Shown here piece by piece: positions 49,809 through 61,892 of a stretch of DNA of 64,000 nt. The first letter of the stretch is position 1. The number at the start of each line of letters is the position of its first letter. The notes under the pieces were generated by a model, which was not told the origin of the DNA, searched no databases, and was given only the letters and a program-made list of their open reading frames with translations. Where the stretch lies: NCBI GenBank assembly GCA_013350335.1, contig CM023538.1:59509080-59573079 (forward strand). The letters are read 5' to 3'. Both the position numbers and the translations under genes were made by a program. The stretch comes from Chimonanthus salicifolius (taxonomy: Eukaryota; Streptophyta; Magnoliopsida; Laurales; Calycanthaceae).

Positions 49809-52800
49809 CTGAGAGTAGATGAAGGTTCCGAGGATGGCAATGGCAGCCCCAAGTGCATTGACGGGTTGGACGGGTGTATGGAAGATGATGATAGAGGAGA
49901 CGATGACAGATATCCTCTTCATGGTGTTTCCAATGCTAAACGTCAAAGGAGAGATCTCGTCCAAGGACATGTATGATACCTGGTTGTAGAGGTGATAGAA
50001 TACGCTCTGCGCTGCCACCCACCTGTCACAACCACCACACAAGATATTTCACCAGCCGAGGCCATACCAAACATGAAAACAACAAACAAGCCACTGCTGC
50101 AATGGCTCACATTGATTGGAATCGAATTCTATAATAATTCACAAGCCTCCAAAATAAGATAGAAAGTAAACAAGTGGCTTGCTAGTAGAGGAAATGAGAC
50201 ACGTGTATGCAAGGTACAACTTGATAGACAATGTATTCAAATGTAATAAAGAAGATGGAAGCCACATGTGCTGTCTCCTACTGATGTTTGATCTAAAAAT
50301 GGTAAAGATCAGAAATAATTTTGTTCTTATATAATTAAATGTGATTATTAATTATTTACATTTTTGATAAAAAGTGCCTAAAAATAACAAATAAAGCGTT
50401 AACTCTATCATTATCCGTTGTAGTATCACTCTCGATTATATTTTGCGGGTTGACCATGACCCGATCAAAGGATTTTGCCAAATCCATCAAATTATAAATC
50501 ATCTCAGGATCATGTAAAACAGTAGAAAGTATTCTCCTCAATTGTTTTTCGTATATAAAGAATTGGTTTACTTCACCAAGCGAGTGAGATTTTCTCACTT
50601 TATTTTCTTTCACTGGTGGAAATGATCCAGGGAAATGACACATAATTTCAGTTCCTTAAACTTTTTTTAACAGTAGTTCTACTTTTGATAAAATGGCCTT
50701 CAAGGTTAAAACAATGGTCCCTCTTCCAGCCATGAAATGTCTAATGTAGTAACATGTCACGTGCCATATTATTTCAATATTACCAACTTAGACTAAAGCA
50801 ACAAACAACATTATAAGATGAAATTAAAGGAAGGGTGTTCAATACCAGACGAATTGGGGTCCAATCTGAGAGACTGCTGTTTGCCAGCCAGCTGCCCACA
50901 TCTGGGGCCCCTCTACTGCCACTGCAAAAGGAGTAAGAATCAAGAGAGAGAGCAAGGACAAACACGCGTAGTAGTTCATCCCACTAACAGCCTTCCCCTT
51001 CATGCCCTTCTTGGAGAATATATTGCGGAAGACAAAAGCCAAATTTGATATCATGGCTCCCATAAACCCTAACAGCACAACACAACAACACAGAATAGTC
51101 AAAATCCACCAGCAAATTTCCGGCCTATTTTACCAAGAAGAGGAAAACCAGAAACACATAAATCTGAATAATTACAAATTTGTAGTAAAACCCAAAGATT
51201 GTTGACAAGGTTGGACCGCAAGGGCTTGGCCTGACGGTCAAAGAGGGCAGCACCAAGAAAGGGAGTTTTGAATTCAATTCATGCTCAACTCCAATATGCT
51301 ACTCACTATAGTTGTTTATCCGGTGTGTGTGGAAGGCTTACATATGCTCTAAAGGCTAGTCAGATTAAAAAATGTCACATGTAGATGAGACGCCTGAACA
51401 CCTTGATTTATAAAAAAATTATATAAATAAGGTTGAAAACAAGGGTAGCTCAATTGCCCACTAAACCCCATCTCAATTGAATGAGACAATTTCATCATCC
51501 ATCTCAACCCTCCCGTCCAAGATACTGACGTATAGTTATTATTGCCTGGTGGACAGCGGTGACATTTTCTGCATCATGATTTGTGGCCTAATCATACTCA
51601 GATCCCAATGCATGTAATTCCTGGGTACTTTATTCTAAAGGGTCACTCTCTATAAAGTTACTTGATGCGTGTGGTATAGGTACTTGATACTTGTGAGTAG
51701 GAGGACTTGTACCTGCCTTAAAAATTAGTAGATGCTTAAAAGGCCTAGACAAAGACCGATAGAATTTGAGCAGGTTTAAATTTGGGTGGTTGGAACTTGG
51801 ATGGCTACCAAACTCTCATCAACAAGACACACGTCAGCCGCCTTAATTGAGAAAAAAGAATATTAGCTTTTGTTAATTATGTTTAAGAAGTATCATAGTT
51901 AAGTTAGAGGAATACAAACAGCCATAGAACACCAGGTACTTCTATGCATTAAAAAGATTTCAGAGGTCGTTTCCTTAGAAGGACCTCTAAAAGAAAAGGG
52001 ATCCCGTGAAGTGCTTACACGTTCCAAACCTGATACCAATTTTCAATTTCCCCTATAAAAATGCAAAGAACTTCCAAGACAGGCATTGAGGATATTAAAA
52101 AAATCATCCACGTGAACAACACTACAAATTAAAACAAATGTTAATTGAATAATTTTTTTTTATTTCTCTTACCAGTCATATTGAAATTGAGCTCGGTCAC
52201 AGCAGAGAGCGCACAACCTCCGATGATGGGGAGCAGTGAGAGATACACAGGCAAGGGAAACGTCTCTCCCAGCAAAAATCTCGAGACCAGAACGCTAAAT
52301 GCTGGTTCTCCACTCTTGATGATATGCGTAAATGACACTGCCACCTTGGACATACTCACAGTCGCCGCCACATACCCGATCGTATGCGCCACTGCCACCT
52401 GCGAAACCTGAATGTTAAAAACCCAACAACGAGGAACAAAACGCCTGCAAAATCGTCAAAAACTTAAAGCTCCTCTTCAAAACCAAATTGCTAAAGAAAA
52501 AGACCCAATAATTAAAACTAAAAAAAGCTCATAAAACCTTATGCTTAATCGATTCTACACCCAATAATTAAAACTCTAAGAAAAAAACCTTATGCTTAAT
52601 CGATTCTACCTTTCTAAAAAGATTTATACTCTGTTTTTTTTATAACAGAAGTATTCTCACATCGGAGGTGATGGTAATTACATACAAAATTACTCACAAG
52701 TCACCCGTATTAGGTAAAGTTCAGATAAATCAAACTCTCTGGTCTAACCCTATTGAACTACCGGTGCAGGAAAAACGTCTGCTCTGTTTTTTCTTGTACA

Positions 52801-53658
52801 ATCATTAAAAAAAAAAAAATGGGTTTTTAACATTTATACTGAAAGATAATGATTTTCGAAGAAAGTAGATTGTCATTTTTCTTTCGTTTTATTTGGATGC
52901 ATTAGAAGGAAAATAAATGCCTATGAAATAATTGCATTTAACAAAAAAGGGATTTTAACTGATAAGTATATCTCAATTTTTTAGAGGAAAAGTTTCCTCT
53001 CCCTAATTTTCCCACGAGGGCAAGCACTTTCCAAACACGATTTCAAATGAATTTTTAACTGAAAACCCAGCATCTAAACAAGCACCAAATTCATAATTTC
53101 AGGTATCTAAATAAGAACTAATCTTTATACCGGGGCAAGCGCTTTCCAGAAATCCAGATCAGTTTTGGGTGCCTCGGCGATCCTGGTTGCCCATGAAATC
53201 AGCATAATCAAAGATCCAGCGGCAAGAGACAGAGTCGACGTGAGCCAAGGATAAGGGAAGGCGTTGAGAACCTTCTTGTTGTAGATGTTGAATACTACAT
53301 TCAACGCCCACCAGGTGGCAAAATAAATGCCGATTTTCAACTTCTGCGCTGCAGCCGATTTAACCTCTTTATCGGGTAATTGGATATTCCCCACCTCTGT
53401 GATCGGCTCTGACCGATCCGCTTCATAAGCCTCACATTCAAAGGTCCTATTTCGAGGTCTCAGACCCGCGAGGGATCCAAATCCATCTGAGGAAGAAAGG
53501 TAGAGGGGTTTCTGAGCAGAAATAGAAGAAAAGCTACGACCTTCAGTTGAAATTAGGGAAGGGAGAGAAGAAAGGCGCAGATTCGGTGATGGCAATTTGT
53601 GCCTCGTTAGATCGGAGACAACGAGAGATGGAGCTGACAGCTTGGCGGAGCAGATCAT
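49809..53658 (-). CDS. GPT: Plastid glucose-6-phosphate/phosphate translocator, 397 aa to last placed exon
   Basis: Inner-envelope antiporter exchanging Glc6P for phosphate, supplying non-green plastids. Exons in order: 53131-53658, 52173-52398, 50846-51068, 49809-50022 (1191 nt in frame). I start at ATG 53656-53658 (ACCATGA context); the longer open frame upstream has no ATG. About 75 N-terminal residues form a transit peptide. CEAYEADRSEP and KLKIGIYFATWWALNVVFNI mark the GPT family. Substrate-site residues seen in the triose-phosphate translocator structure are kept: Lys204 in THIIKSGEP and Lys361-Arg362 in GNTMKRI. The protein ends at GTFIYSQ before a donor GTAAGT. The usual last exon (AKQ-stop) was not found. 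If the donor is not used, the frame runs nine codons to a stop, which would still give a plausible protein. Confidence 0.92.
51215..51425 (+). mobile_element. tRNA-derived SINE, family A, in a GPT intron
   Basis: GGGCTTGGCCTGACGGTCAA (A box), TGAATTCAATTCATG (decayed B box), the CGGTGTGTG and CTTACATATGC tail words and GAGACGCCTGAACACCTTG match the other copies. Confidence 0.7.
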
Positions 53659-54512
53659 GGTTTCAAAGGGGGAATTCAACAAATGTAGAGGGAAATTGAA
53701 CGATTAAGTAGATTTTCAAGCAAGAATCACTATAAAGTAGAGGAAATCAACCAGTTATTTTGTGATTCTTTGGAACTGAGAACTAAAGATTTGCAGTTGA
53801 TTATGAAAAAATATAAATGAAATCTCAGAAAGTCAGCACTTCCGTTGTTTCTCGACTGAGAAGTAGAGATCTGCTGCAGAAATGCAAAAAAAATACCTAA
53901 TATGCGACGTTTCAGATTCTTACTGACTGTAACTGGATTAAAGATCAGAACTTCAATATTCTTGGATTGATCTGATCCAAAACAATCAAAGAAGAACCTC
54001 AAACCCAGGCAATTGAAATGATTTCCACTTGGAAACCTTCGATCCGATATCACAAATTCAGAATATTAACAAAAACTACAACTGTAGGGTTTTTCGACAG
54101 ATTATCAAGCAAGAAGCATTTAAAAGCTTGAAAATCCACGGAATGCAGGGGATTTTGCACGGAGGCGTAGAAAACAGAGAATTCCACAGGCTGTCCCGAA
54201 TAAACACAAGAAAAAGCTCCGAAACCTCCGATCTGGCTCTATTTTTTGACAAAAATCTCGATCAAGCTCAGAATCTGCTTGTGGAAACGGATTCTGGGCG
54301 GAAAACTCGAGGAAAGTGGCGATTTATGCGAGGTTCAACGTAGAAATTCGCTTGGAATTTTGAAGAATATTCAAATCTGAAACAGAAATTATAACGAAAT
54401 AAAAATAAAATTAGAGGAGACTCAGAAAAATGAGATCTTTGTCTCGTTTCCTTCTCACAGAGAGAGAAAGAAGACACGATCGGCTTTTGAGAAATGCGGA
54501 AGAAAGGAAATT

Positions 54513-54521
54513 CAATTTATA
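54513..54521 (-). promoter_or_regulatory. GPT: TATA box of the GPT gene
   Basis: On the minus strand TATAAATTG lies about 860 bases before the GPT ATG. The leader between is rich in short exon-like segments and probably contains an intron. The transcription start would be near 54480. Confidence 0.45.
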
Positions 54522-54599
54522 GTGCAAAGGGCGGTAGAGGGTCAGACCTCTTTTCCCTTGTCTAATGTCGGTAATATCCCTCATCTTGTTTTAATTTAC

Positions 54600-55180
54600 A
54601 AGTCTATCCCCTGAACACCTATTCTGCTGTTCTCCGTTTCACCTAAACGCCGACCGGAGATGATAAAGTTAAAAAAAACCTAATTGTAACAGAAATTTCT
54701 ATATATCTTATATTTTAGTTATTGGGTCTTATCATGTTGAATTAAAATTTATAAATAATTTAAGATAAAATCTAATTTTAATATTAGACTTATATAAGTA
54801 AAAATCAATTTTCAATTAATAATTAATTTTACTATATTTAAATCAGATGACTAATAATTATTTTTAGTCTTAATTGTAAATACTTTACAATTTTAGATTC
54901 AATATATTGAGTCGATTGATCAACTGTATCCCACATGTTAAATTATAATACTTTATTTTAATCTTTAGAATTTGGTGATGCATTGAGTTCAATTATGCAA
55001 ATTATATTACTTTAATTATGAATAGGTATTATGGTTGACGGATATTACTAATGATATCGACAAAAAAACGATTTATTTATATATAAAATTTTATTTCTAA
55101 GTGGCAGTTTGTTATATTCCATTAAAGATTGAAATTAGTATAAGAAGTCGAGCCAATTAAATGAACAGCTGCACTTTGAA
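54600..55180. other. AT-rich DNA upstream of the GPT promoter
   Basis: I see no gene, repeat or element with definable borders. Confidence 0.4.
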
Positions 55181-55205
55181 ATATATATATATATATATAT
55201 ATATA

Positions 55206-55561
55206 GGGTGCCCATTTTAGGAGAACTCTTTTGGTAGACACGGGCTTTCCAGACTTTTTACTCTCATTTGTCCATACAGAAAAACTAAAAAAAAATAAAT
55301 CAAACTTTCAGTTCACGGTAGCGGTGCATCGATTTACAATAAGTGGAAGAGAGAGGAAGAGAAGAGTTCATTGAACCGGTGCACCGATTCACAGTAAGTG
55401 TAATAGAGAAGAGGGGAAGAGTTCACTGAACTAGTGCACTGATTCACCGATTTTTGAATATCTGATTTTTTGCCTTTTTCGTTCGGATGGAGGGGGGGTT
55501 AAAATCAGAACTTCACAAAAACCCGTGTCTAGTAAAAGACTATGCTTGTGTTACGATGGAC

Positions 55562-55565
<4 letters not shown>
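55206..55565. mobile_element. 360-bp inverted-repeat element embedded in a TA microsatellite
   Basis: The left end is GGGTGCCCATTTTAGGAGAA and the right end in reverse is GGGTGTCCATCGTAACACAA. Both contain TAGACACGGG about 35-45 bases in. (AT)n borders both sides (55181-55205 and 55566-55630). This resembles the rice micron elements, which also sit in TA microsatellites. It is non-coding. Confidence 0.65.

Positions 55566-55630
<65 letters not shown>
55566..55630. repeat. (AT)n microsatellite
   Basis: About 32 AT units form the right border of the 55206-55565 element. Confidence 0.95.
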
Positions 55631-55633
<3 letters not shown>

Positions 55634-55639
55634 AAAATT

Positions 55640-55815
55640 AATTTCAAAAGGTTGGCTTGACGGCCAAGAACCCACTTCAGGAAGTGGGAGTTTTGTGTTC
55701 GATTCATGTTTAATTGCAAAGGGTCACTCCCCATTGAATTTACCTGGCGAGTGTGGATTGAAAAGTTTACACATGTCTGAAAGATTTGTTAGGTGAGATA
55801 AATATAAGTATGTAA
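55640..55815 (+). mobile_element. tRNA-derived SINE, family A, well preserved
   Basis: GGTTGGCTTGACGGCCAAGA contains the A box TGGCTTGACGG. GTGTTCGATTCATG contains the B box. The family body GGGTCACTCCCCATTGAATT and tail TTACACATGTCTGAAAG follow. Confidence 0.8.
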
Positions 55816-55987
55816 AGTATCACCACTAAATAATCATCAGTCTTTTCAAAATTTAATGAATATAATTATTGATTTTTAAAATTTAAAATAAAAGGATTAG
55901 ATAATCAAATAAAGTAGAACTTCATATTTTGATTATTCATGTGATTCCCTTTTTTGACACACCCAACAGTATTAGGGCACTTAAGAC

Positions 55988-56110
55988 CTGCAAGGGTAGT
56001 TCAGTTGGTCTAGACTTCTAGGATTAGTCTTAAGTTCGACTCCTCTAAAATTTATCTGAGACACGAGATTTGTGGGTAGTTTTATGTATTTGTAGTATCA
56101 ATCCCACTTC
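55988..56110 (+). mobile_element. tRNA-derived SINE, a third type
   Basis: AAGGGTAGTTCAGTTGGTCT (A-box TAGTTCAGTTGG) and TTAAGTTCGACTCCTC (B-box AGTTCGACTCC) have tRNA spacing. The head differs from families A and B. A tail-like string ATTTGTGGGTAGTTTTATGT follows. Confidence 0.55.
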
Positions 56111-56139
56111 TAATGTAAAATGAAAATACTTATGTTATA

Positions 56140-56328
56140 CTCCCTCTATCCTATTTTAATTATCTCATTTGAAATATTTGTATTTTTTAAAGAATTCTAT
56201 ATATAAGGCTAGCATTCTATGCGATCTCATTTATTTTCAATATACTTTATATTACTTCAATATAACTGAGACAATTATTTTGAGGTAATTTCAAAATCTA
56301 CAAGACAACTAATTTGAGACAGAGAGAG
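56140..56328. mobile_element. Stowaway MITE
   Basis: CTCCCTCTATCCTATTTTAA at the left and GAGACAGAGAGAG at the right are inverted ends, flanked by TA (56138-56139 and 56329-56330). It is the same subfamily as the 10582 element. Confidence 0.8.
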
Positions 56329-57141
56329 TATTAAAAATAAAAATCTTTAAGACATGGAAAGTTACTTGAAGTCGGCAATCGGCACCAATAAATGAATTTC
56401 GTTTAAATTAGCATAATCTTTTTTAATCCTTTCTTGTCTGTTTGTCTATTGGCGATTTTGATAGATCAAGTTACACACTTGACATGATTCCATTTCCAAT
56501 GCAAAATTCCAAATTCCATTTGAGTGTTTGGGACATCATTGTTGAAATTTCAACGGCTGGAATTGATTGAAATCGACAACAATTTCAAATTTGCCATTGC
56601 TATCAAATTGTATATGTTAGTTTGTTAGAAATTTTAAATTTTATAGATGGTTGATTTAATTGAGAATTTTTTTTTAAAAAAAAAAGAGAGAAAAGAACAA
56701 GTCCAGTGATCAAATCAATTTTCATTTAGGGTACAACTAGCAACATGGTGGCACCAGCATGATCGAAGAATCTGAACAAATATTTAGAAAGTTGAGAAGA
56801 TGCACATGGTGATCTGAAGAATCTTCATTACCTCACATTTTTGTTGTTGTCTGTGTGATAGAAGACATTCACGGCCAGCAACTTAGGTGTCTCCGTCGCC
56901 TTGTAGACGACAAGGGTGGCCGCATCAGATTGAGATCGTCTAATAATAGATTTTTTATTTAATATAACTTAATTAAATTTAGATTTTTAACTATTGAATC
57001 GACTCAATATTATCTATATTTTATTTTATGCACCCGACCTGACCAACCGGATCTGGATTTATATATTTTTAAAAAACATAAAGAAAAAGAGAAAAACAAT
57101 TCTTAATAAAAATGAAATATAAAAGGGCTTCTCTTTATCTG

Positions 57142-57486
57142 GATGCCAAGGGTCAAAAATTCGGCTTGGCCGATATTTCAGCCGATAAATTTCTTTCTCC
57201 TCTTTTTTTTTTGTAAATAGTGGTATTATTTTATTTTTTATAAATTAAAAAATATAAAATATCTGAAAAAGAAACTGTTTTTAAAAAAAATATTTCAAAA
57301 CGTAAATATCGGCTGATATTTCAACCCGGACCCATCACCATTTTGATTTTTTTTTTTTTAAATACCGATATAAATCATCTCGGCCGATATCGGATCGATA
57401 TATATTGCCAATATATCGGCCATATTGGCCGAGAAATAGGTTGTACGGCCGATATAATATGTATCGGCCGATATCTGCACCCCTAC
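57142..57486. repeat. CGGCCGATA-rich palindromic dispersed repeat, copy 2
   Basis: It begins CAAGGGTCAAAAATTCGGC and ends GGCCGATATCTGCACCCCTA. The ends are a weak inverted repeat of the AGGGGTGCA/AGGGTCAAA type. Inside are at least eight CGGCCGATA, CGGCTGATA or TATCGGCC words. A looser relative lies at about 58530-58995. Confidence 0.55.
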
Positions 57487-57547
57487 TGGACACATTAATA
57501 TATGGAAAATTAAGACAATAGACTAAGATTTTTTAATTTGCTAGAGT

Positions 57548-57700
57548 ACATGGGATTTTTTTAGATAACATGGATATTTCCACTCCATATTGGAGGTGAG
57601 ACTAATTTCACGTGCATATGTAAATCTCTCAATCTACACACACCGGTTAAATCTACGGGGAGTGGCTCATTGGAGTTGAGCCACTCTTAACATATCACAT
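57548..57700 (-). repeat. Family A SINE, 3' part
   Basis: On the minus strand GAGTGGCTCAACTCCAATGA, CTCCCC, CCGGTGTGTG and TTTACATATGC follow family order. The tRNA-like head is not recognisable. Confidence 0.5.
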
Positions 57701-57780
57701 ATGGTATGAAAGAAACTTCTTAGAAGACATTTTTGTTTGGAGTCGTCTTTGGAAATATAGAAAAGAAAATAAAAATAATA

Positions 57781-57965
57781 CTCTATCTGTCTCAAATTAG
57801 TTGTCCTATATGGGTTTTAGAATTTTTTTAAAATAGTTGTCTCATTTATATTGGAACAGTAAAAAGTGTGTTGAAAATAGATAAAATCAAATAGAGTGCT
57901 AGTTTATATAGAGAGTTTTTTAGAAAATATAAATATTTCAAATGAGACAACTGGGTCAGAGGGAG
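57781..57965. mobile_element. Stowaway MITE, inverted relative to the 56140 copy
   Basis: CTCTATCTGTCTCAAATTAG and ACTGGGTCAGAGGGAG form the ends, with TA at 57779-57780 and 57966-57967. The interior matches the reverse of the 10582 and 56140 copies. Confidence 0.75.
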
Positions 57966-57999
57966 TATATTCATCTTTATACTATTTTTATATTGACGA

Positions 58000-59830
58000 T
58001 GTTTTTATTGCTTTTGCACTATATTTTTATTTATAAAACTGATTAAATTATGCTAGTCATTTTGAAAGTTTTAGTATATTTTGCATATTTGAAATGACAA
58101 AAAGACTCATAAAGTTGTCTACCCATTTATTTAGATGACAATGGGTCTATAGAAAACGATTATATGTGACTTTATAGTCCAAGAGAATATTAATTAGTTT
58201 AATAAAGTCTTGTTTTAAGGTTTTTCAAAGTTTGATCACTTTAAATTTTAAATTTTTATAAAAAGGAATCACTTTCACTTATGTAAAACATTGCCTGATA
58301 TAAGCCCTGGGCTTGTGGGGCTCACGGGAGGGAGGTCCAATGTATTGGAAACATGTGAGTTTAAAAGATATTTTTTAATGATACTTTTTATTAAAAATTA
58401 AGTTTATTGGATTTAAAAAATAGTGATTTTCAAGGGATCAAAGATCATCCCTACTTAAAAAATTTCAAATCTAGTGAACAATGAGTTTTTTTTTTTTGAT
58501 AATATAGGTATCCCCACTTCGCATCATGGGTTAAAAATTGGGTTGGGCTATTTATCAGCCGATATTATAATATAGGCAAATACCGATATATTGGCGATAT
58601 TTTTTTTTCTCCTCCGATATTAACATAGTTAGGAACTTAGGTCACACCATAAATAATGATAATATTAGTAAACCTTTTGAATTTGTTTGACAATTTTTGA
58701 TAAATTTTAGTTGAGATTTCAGTCACTAATTTTCTCTCTCAAAATATCGCTCATTTCATTAAATACCGTCCGATTTATTTTTTTTATTTTTTTGTAAATT
58801 AAAATCCAAATATCGATTATTTTATTGTTTTTTATTTTTTGTAAATTAAAAAAAAAATCTAAATATCATCAATTTTATTTCTTTTACATTTAAAAAAAAA
58901 ATATCAGCTGATATAGATAATATATGATGTGTACAGCCGATATATATTATATCAACCATTACATATAGGCCCTTTTAAAATCCGATATATATTAGCCAAT
59001 ACAATATTTAGTGACCATTATTTTTAACTATACTCTATATTAAAAGTGAGACTAACCTCCCGAATATATGAAACGATTTGCACCTTCGTATATTTACTTA
59101 TTTAGTAAGCCCTATGACAATGACTTGTATTAAAAAATCCAGTGGTCAATTTTTGGACCAATAATTCTCACAAACAGTGGGATAAAAATTGGAAAACAAT
59201 TACAATCAGGGGTGATTTGGTCAAAAGAATTTGATACTCTAGAACATGCGAATATTCTAAGAACTTTGGTTAAATTGAAGAGTCAAGAACTTGACAGCTT
59301 CCTCGAAGTTTTAGACGTATTTTTATAGTGGTCAAAAGCACATGGAACTCACATGTTCACCTAACTCAAGAAATTGGCAAGTTAACCACAAACGTTGATG
59401 GGGGTGCACATTTTTTGACCCGATCCACCATTCTGACCCAAATCTAACTTCATAGTCTTAGATTTACATTGATTTTCTCAATTCTATTATAATAAAAGGT
59501 GGGTCAATACATATTAATTTTATAGCCAACTCAACCCGAACTGGCCTTAACAATAGTTTCTAATGTTAACTTAAAACCAACTTACCATGAAATTAACCTA
59601 GTTATATGTGTTACGATGGAGAGACACACTAACAAGACATGTCACTAAATGAACTGTAGATCTCAGAAATTTAGATTCATTTAATAAGTAATAATATGGA
59701 TATAAAGTATATTAAGTTTTGCTATCAATTGATGATTTAAGTCATATAATTTTATCCTTTAAATTTTGATGAGTATAGACTATTAATTTTTAAAAGTTTA
59801 AAATATATGATTATAAGATGGATGTGAAAT
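58000..59830. other. AT-rich intergenic DNA
   Basis: No gene is seen. It holds a loose copy of the CGATAT-rich repeat at about 58530-58995, where CCGATAT/ATATCGG words recur without clear borders. Confidence 0.45.
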
Positions 59831-59835
59831 TTCAT

Positions 59836-60110
59836 TAGGGCTGAAATTGGGTCAAGTTAGGTTGGGTTTCTTAAAACCAACCCGACCCAAATTTTAGTTC
59901 AACTCAACCTGAATTCAGATTCGACCCGCATTTTGAACTCATTTTAGTCAAATTTTAGCAAGGTCGAGTCAGATCGGGTTATGTTAACTTGAAAATTCCT
60001 TAACCCGACCCAAATTCCATGCAAGTTTTTGTCTTCTCAACCCGGCTTGCATTATTTCTCGGGTCGGGTCATGCTGGTTGGGTCAAAACCCGACCCGAGT
60101 TTCACCCCTA
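59836..60110. mobile_element. hAT-like MITE of the GGGTCGG family, 275 bp
   Basis: The ends TAGGGCTGAAATTGGGTC and CGAGTTTCACCCCTA are inverted repeats. The flanks AATTTCAT and AATTTTGT are an 8-bp duplication with two changes. The interior consists of CCCGACCC/GGGTCGGG words. Confidence 0.7.
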
Positions 60111-60119
60111 AATTTTGTG

Positions 60120-61760
60120 TAAGAATCATTCATATTTTTCTCTTTATATCAGATCCAATAATTTAGACTCTAAAATTCATTTAATAACATATCTCATTAG
60201 TGCGTCTCGCTTAAGTGTGTCTTTGTTTTTGTTTACTTGTGTTTCCTTATTGGGTTTGGTTTTTTTTGATCTTCTGTTTTTTTTTTTCCTTCACTTTGTG
60301 AGTATACTTCTCCTATACTTATTCCTGCTTTTGTAACTCCTTCTTCTTTTTAATGAATTTTCATCGTTGATGTTTCAAAAAAAAGAGTTTCTGTAGTTAT
60401 ATTTATCTCTACAAGGAGGCCCTGATGGGCTTTGGGCCTTCTTGGGCCTGGACCCATTATGTTACAGGGTTCGAGCCTGAGTCGGTCCAATCTGGTAGAG
60501 CACGACTTTGGTCTGATTTCTATTTGTAAACATTCAAATTAAACTGATTTTGAATCCAAATTTTACATTTATTTTTTAGTGTACCAACATTAAGTTTAAT
60601 TTGGATTAAGTTATTAAGTCTTATATAAAATAAATTATATATTAAACAAATATTATATTTATATTATTGAATTACAGATTTCTAATAAAGTTTTATGTTG
60701 GTCCCTATTCAAATTGCACCCCTTTTAATATTAAACAAGTTTAAAATTTTAATAAAGATTGAACTTGAATTATACAATGTATGTTAGTTATTATAGATGA
60801 TCAAATTAAACATATCCGACCACCACTTCAAATTGCTAATAGAAATATTAAAGAGTTGGGTTCAGGCCCGTTTGAATCCATGGCCCTTTTAAATAATTGA
60901 GTAATTGAAAAGTCACGCCAATTTTTATAAACCAATTCACAATGAATAATTTCTCATATATATATATATATAAATAAGGCCATCAAATCATGTCTAGGTT
61001 CATATTCGTGCTTTTAATTTGTTAAATAAATGATTGAATTATCTCACATGTGATAGTTTAAGTGACTGACACTTTGACTCAAGAATAAAAGATTCTAAAT
61101 TCGAGTCTCATAGTCACCCAATGTCTCTGACTTACATGCGGAGGAGGGAGGGGAGGCAATACGCATCAGAGTTTTACTCAATACTCTCGTATTTAAAAAG
61201 AGGCTTCTTTGTGAAACTTCTGCTTTTTAAAACTAAATGGGTTAGACCTTTCGTCATCCATTAGGGCATAAATGGGTTTGACCCAATAGGTTCTTAGCAT
61301 GCCAAACTGGTCAAAAATTGAAAGGGAGACGAATTGAACATGTTTATCCTGAATTTGACCAATTTAACTATTTCATGATAATCACTCAATTTCAAAGTGG
61401 TCCACACATAAAAAGAGACCAATTTTGATTGACTTAATTTTAACTTTTAACCGTCTGATTCAATTCCCTTTTCAAAATATATAAAAAGACGAAAATAATA
61501 TCAAACAATTTAAATAATCATCAAATATAAAAAAAAAAATTAAAACGCCAACCATATGAAGTGATTTTAAGTAACATAACAGGTGGATGAAAAGGCTGAT
61601 GGGCTGATATTTAAAAATTAAAACTATAATATTGTATAGGATAATAGATCGAGTAGATGAAATAAAAGAAACTTTATATATTTATAATATTTTTCTATTA
61701 TTATTATTTGGTGACATCTTATTGTGTGAGAGGGGTTGAATTGGTTTTTATTACTATCAT
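60120..61760. other. AT-rich intergenic DNA
   Basis: No gene is recognised. A (TA)n of about 8 units lies near 60957-60970, and a tRNA-like B-box ATTCGAGTCTC lies near 61100. Confidence 0.4.
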
Positions 61761-61765
61761 ATGTG

Positions 61766-61892
61766 TACTTAGGTGTAACTCAACTCGTAATCTTCTTCCT
61801 CAAGAAGTGGGAGGTGTCGGGTTTAAGCCCCTATGGCCTCACCCTAAGGATATCAAATATTGGGATTTTCCGCAGTTTCCCACACATAAATT
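61766..61892 (+). mobile_element. tRNA-derived SINE, family B, plus orientation
   Basis: TGTAACTCAACTCGTAATCT, TCAAGAAGTGGGAGGTGTCG and the B-box GGGTTTAAGCC match the 13449 copy. The tail TTTTCCGCAGTTTCCCACAC follows. Confidence 0.65.

Noticed and set aside
53659..53682. Longer N-terminus for the phosphate translocator
   Set aside because: The extension begins with TTG, not ATG. The ATG at 53658 is in good context and gives a normal transit peptide.
53730..54343. 107- and 104-codon frames upstream of GPT
   Set aside because: They have no family motifs and lie in the likely GPT leader.
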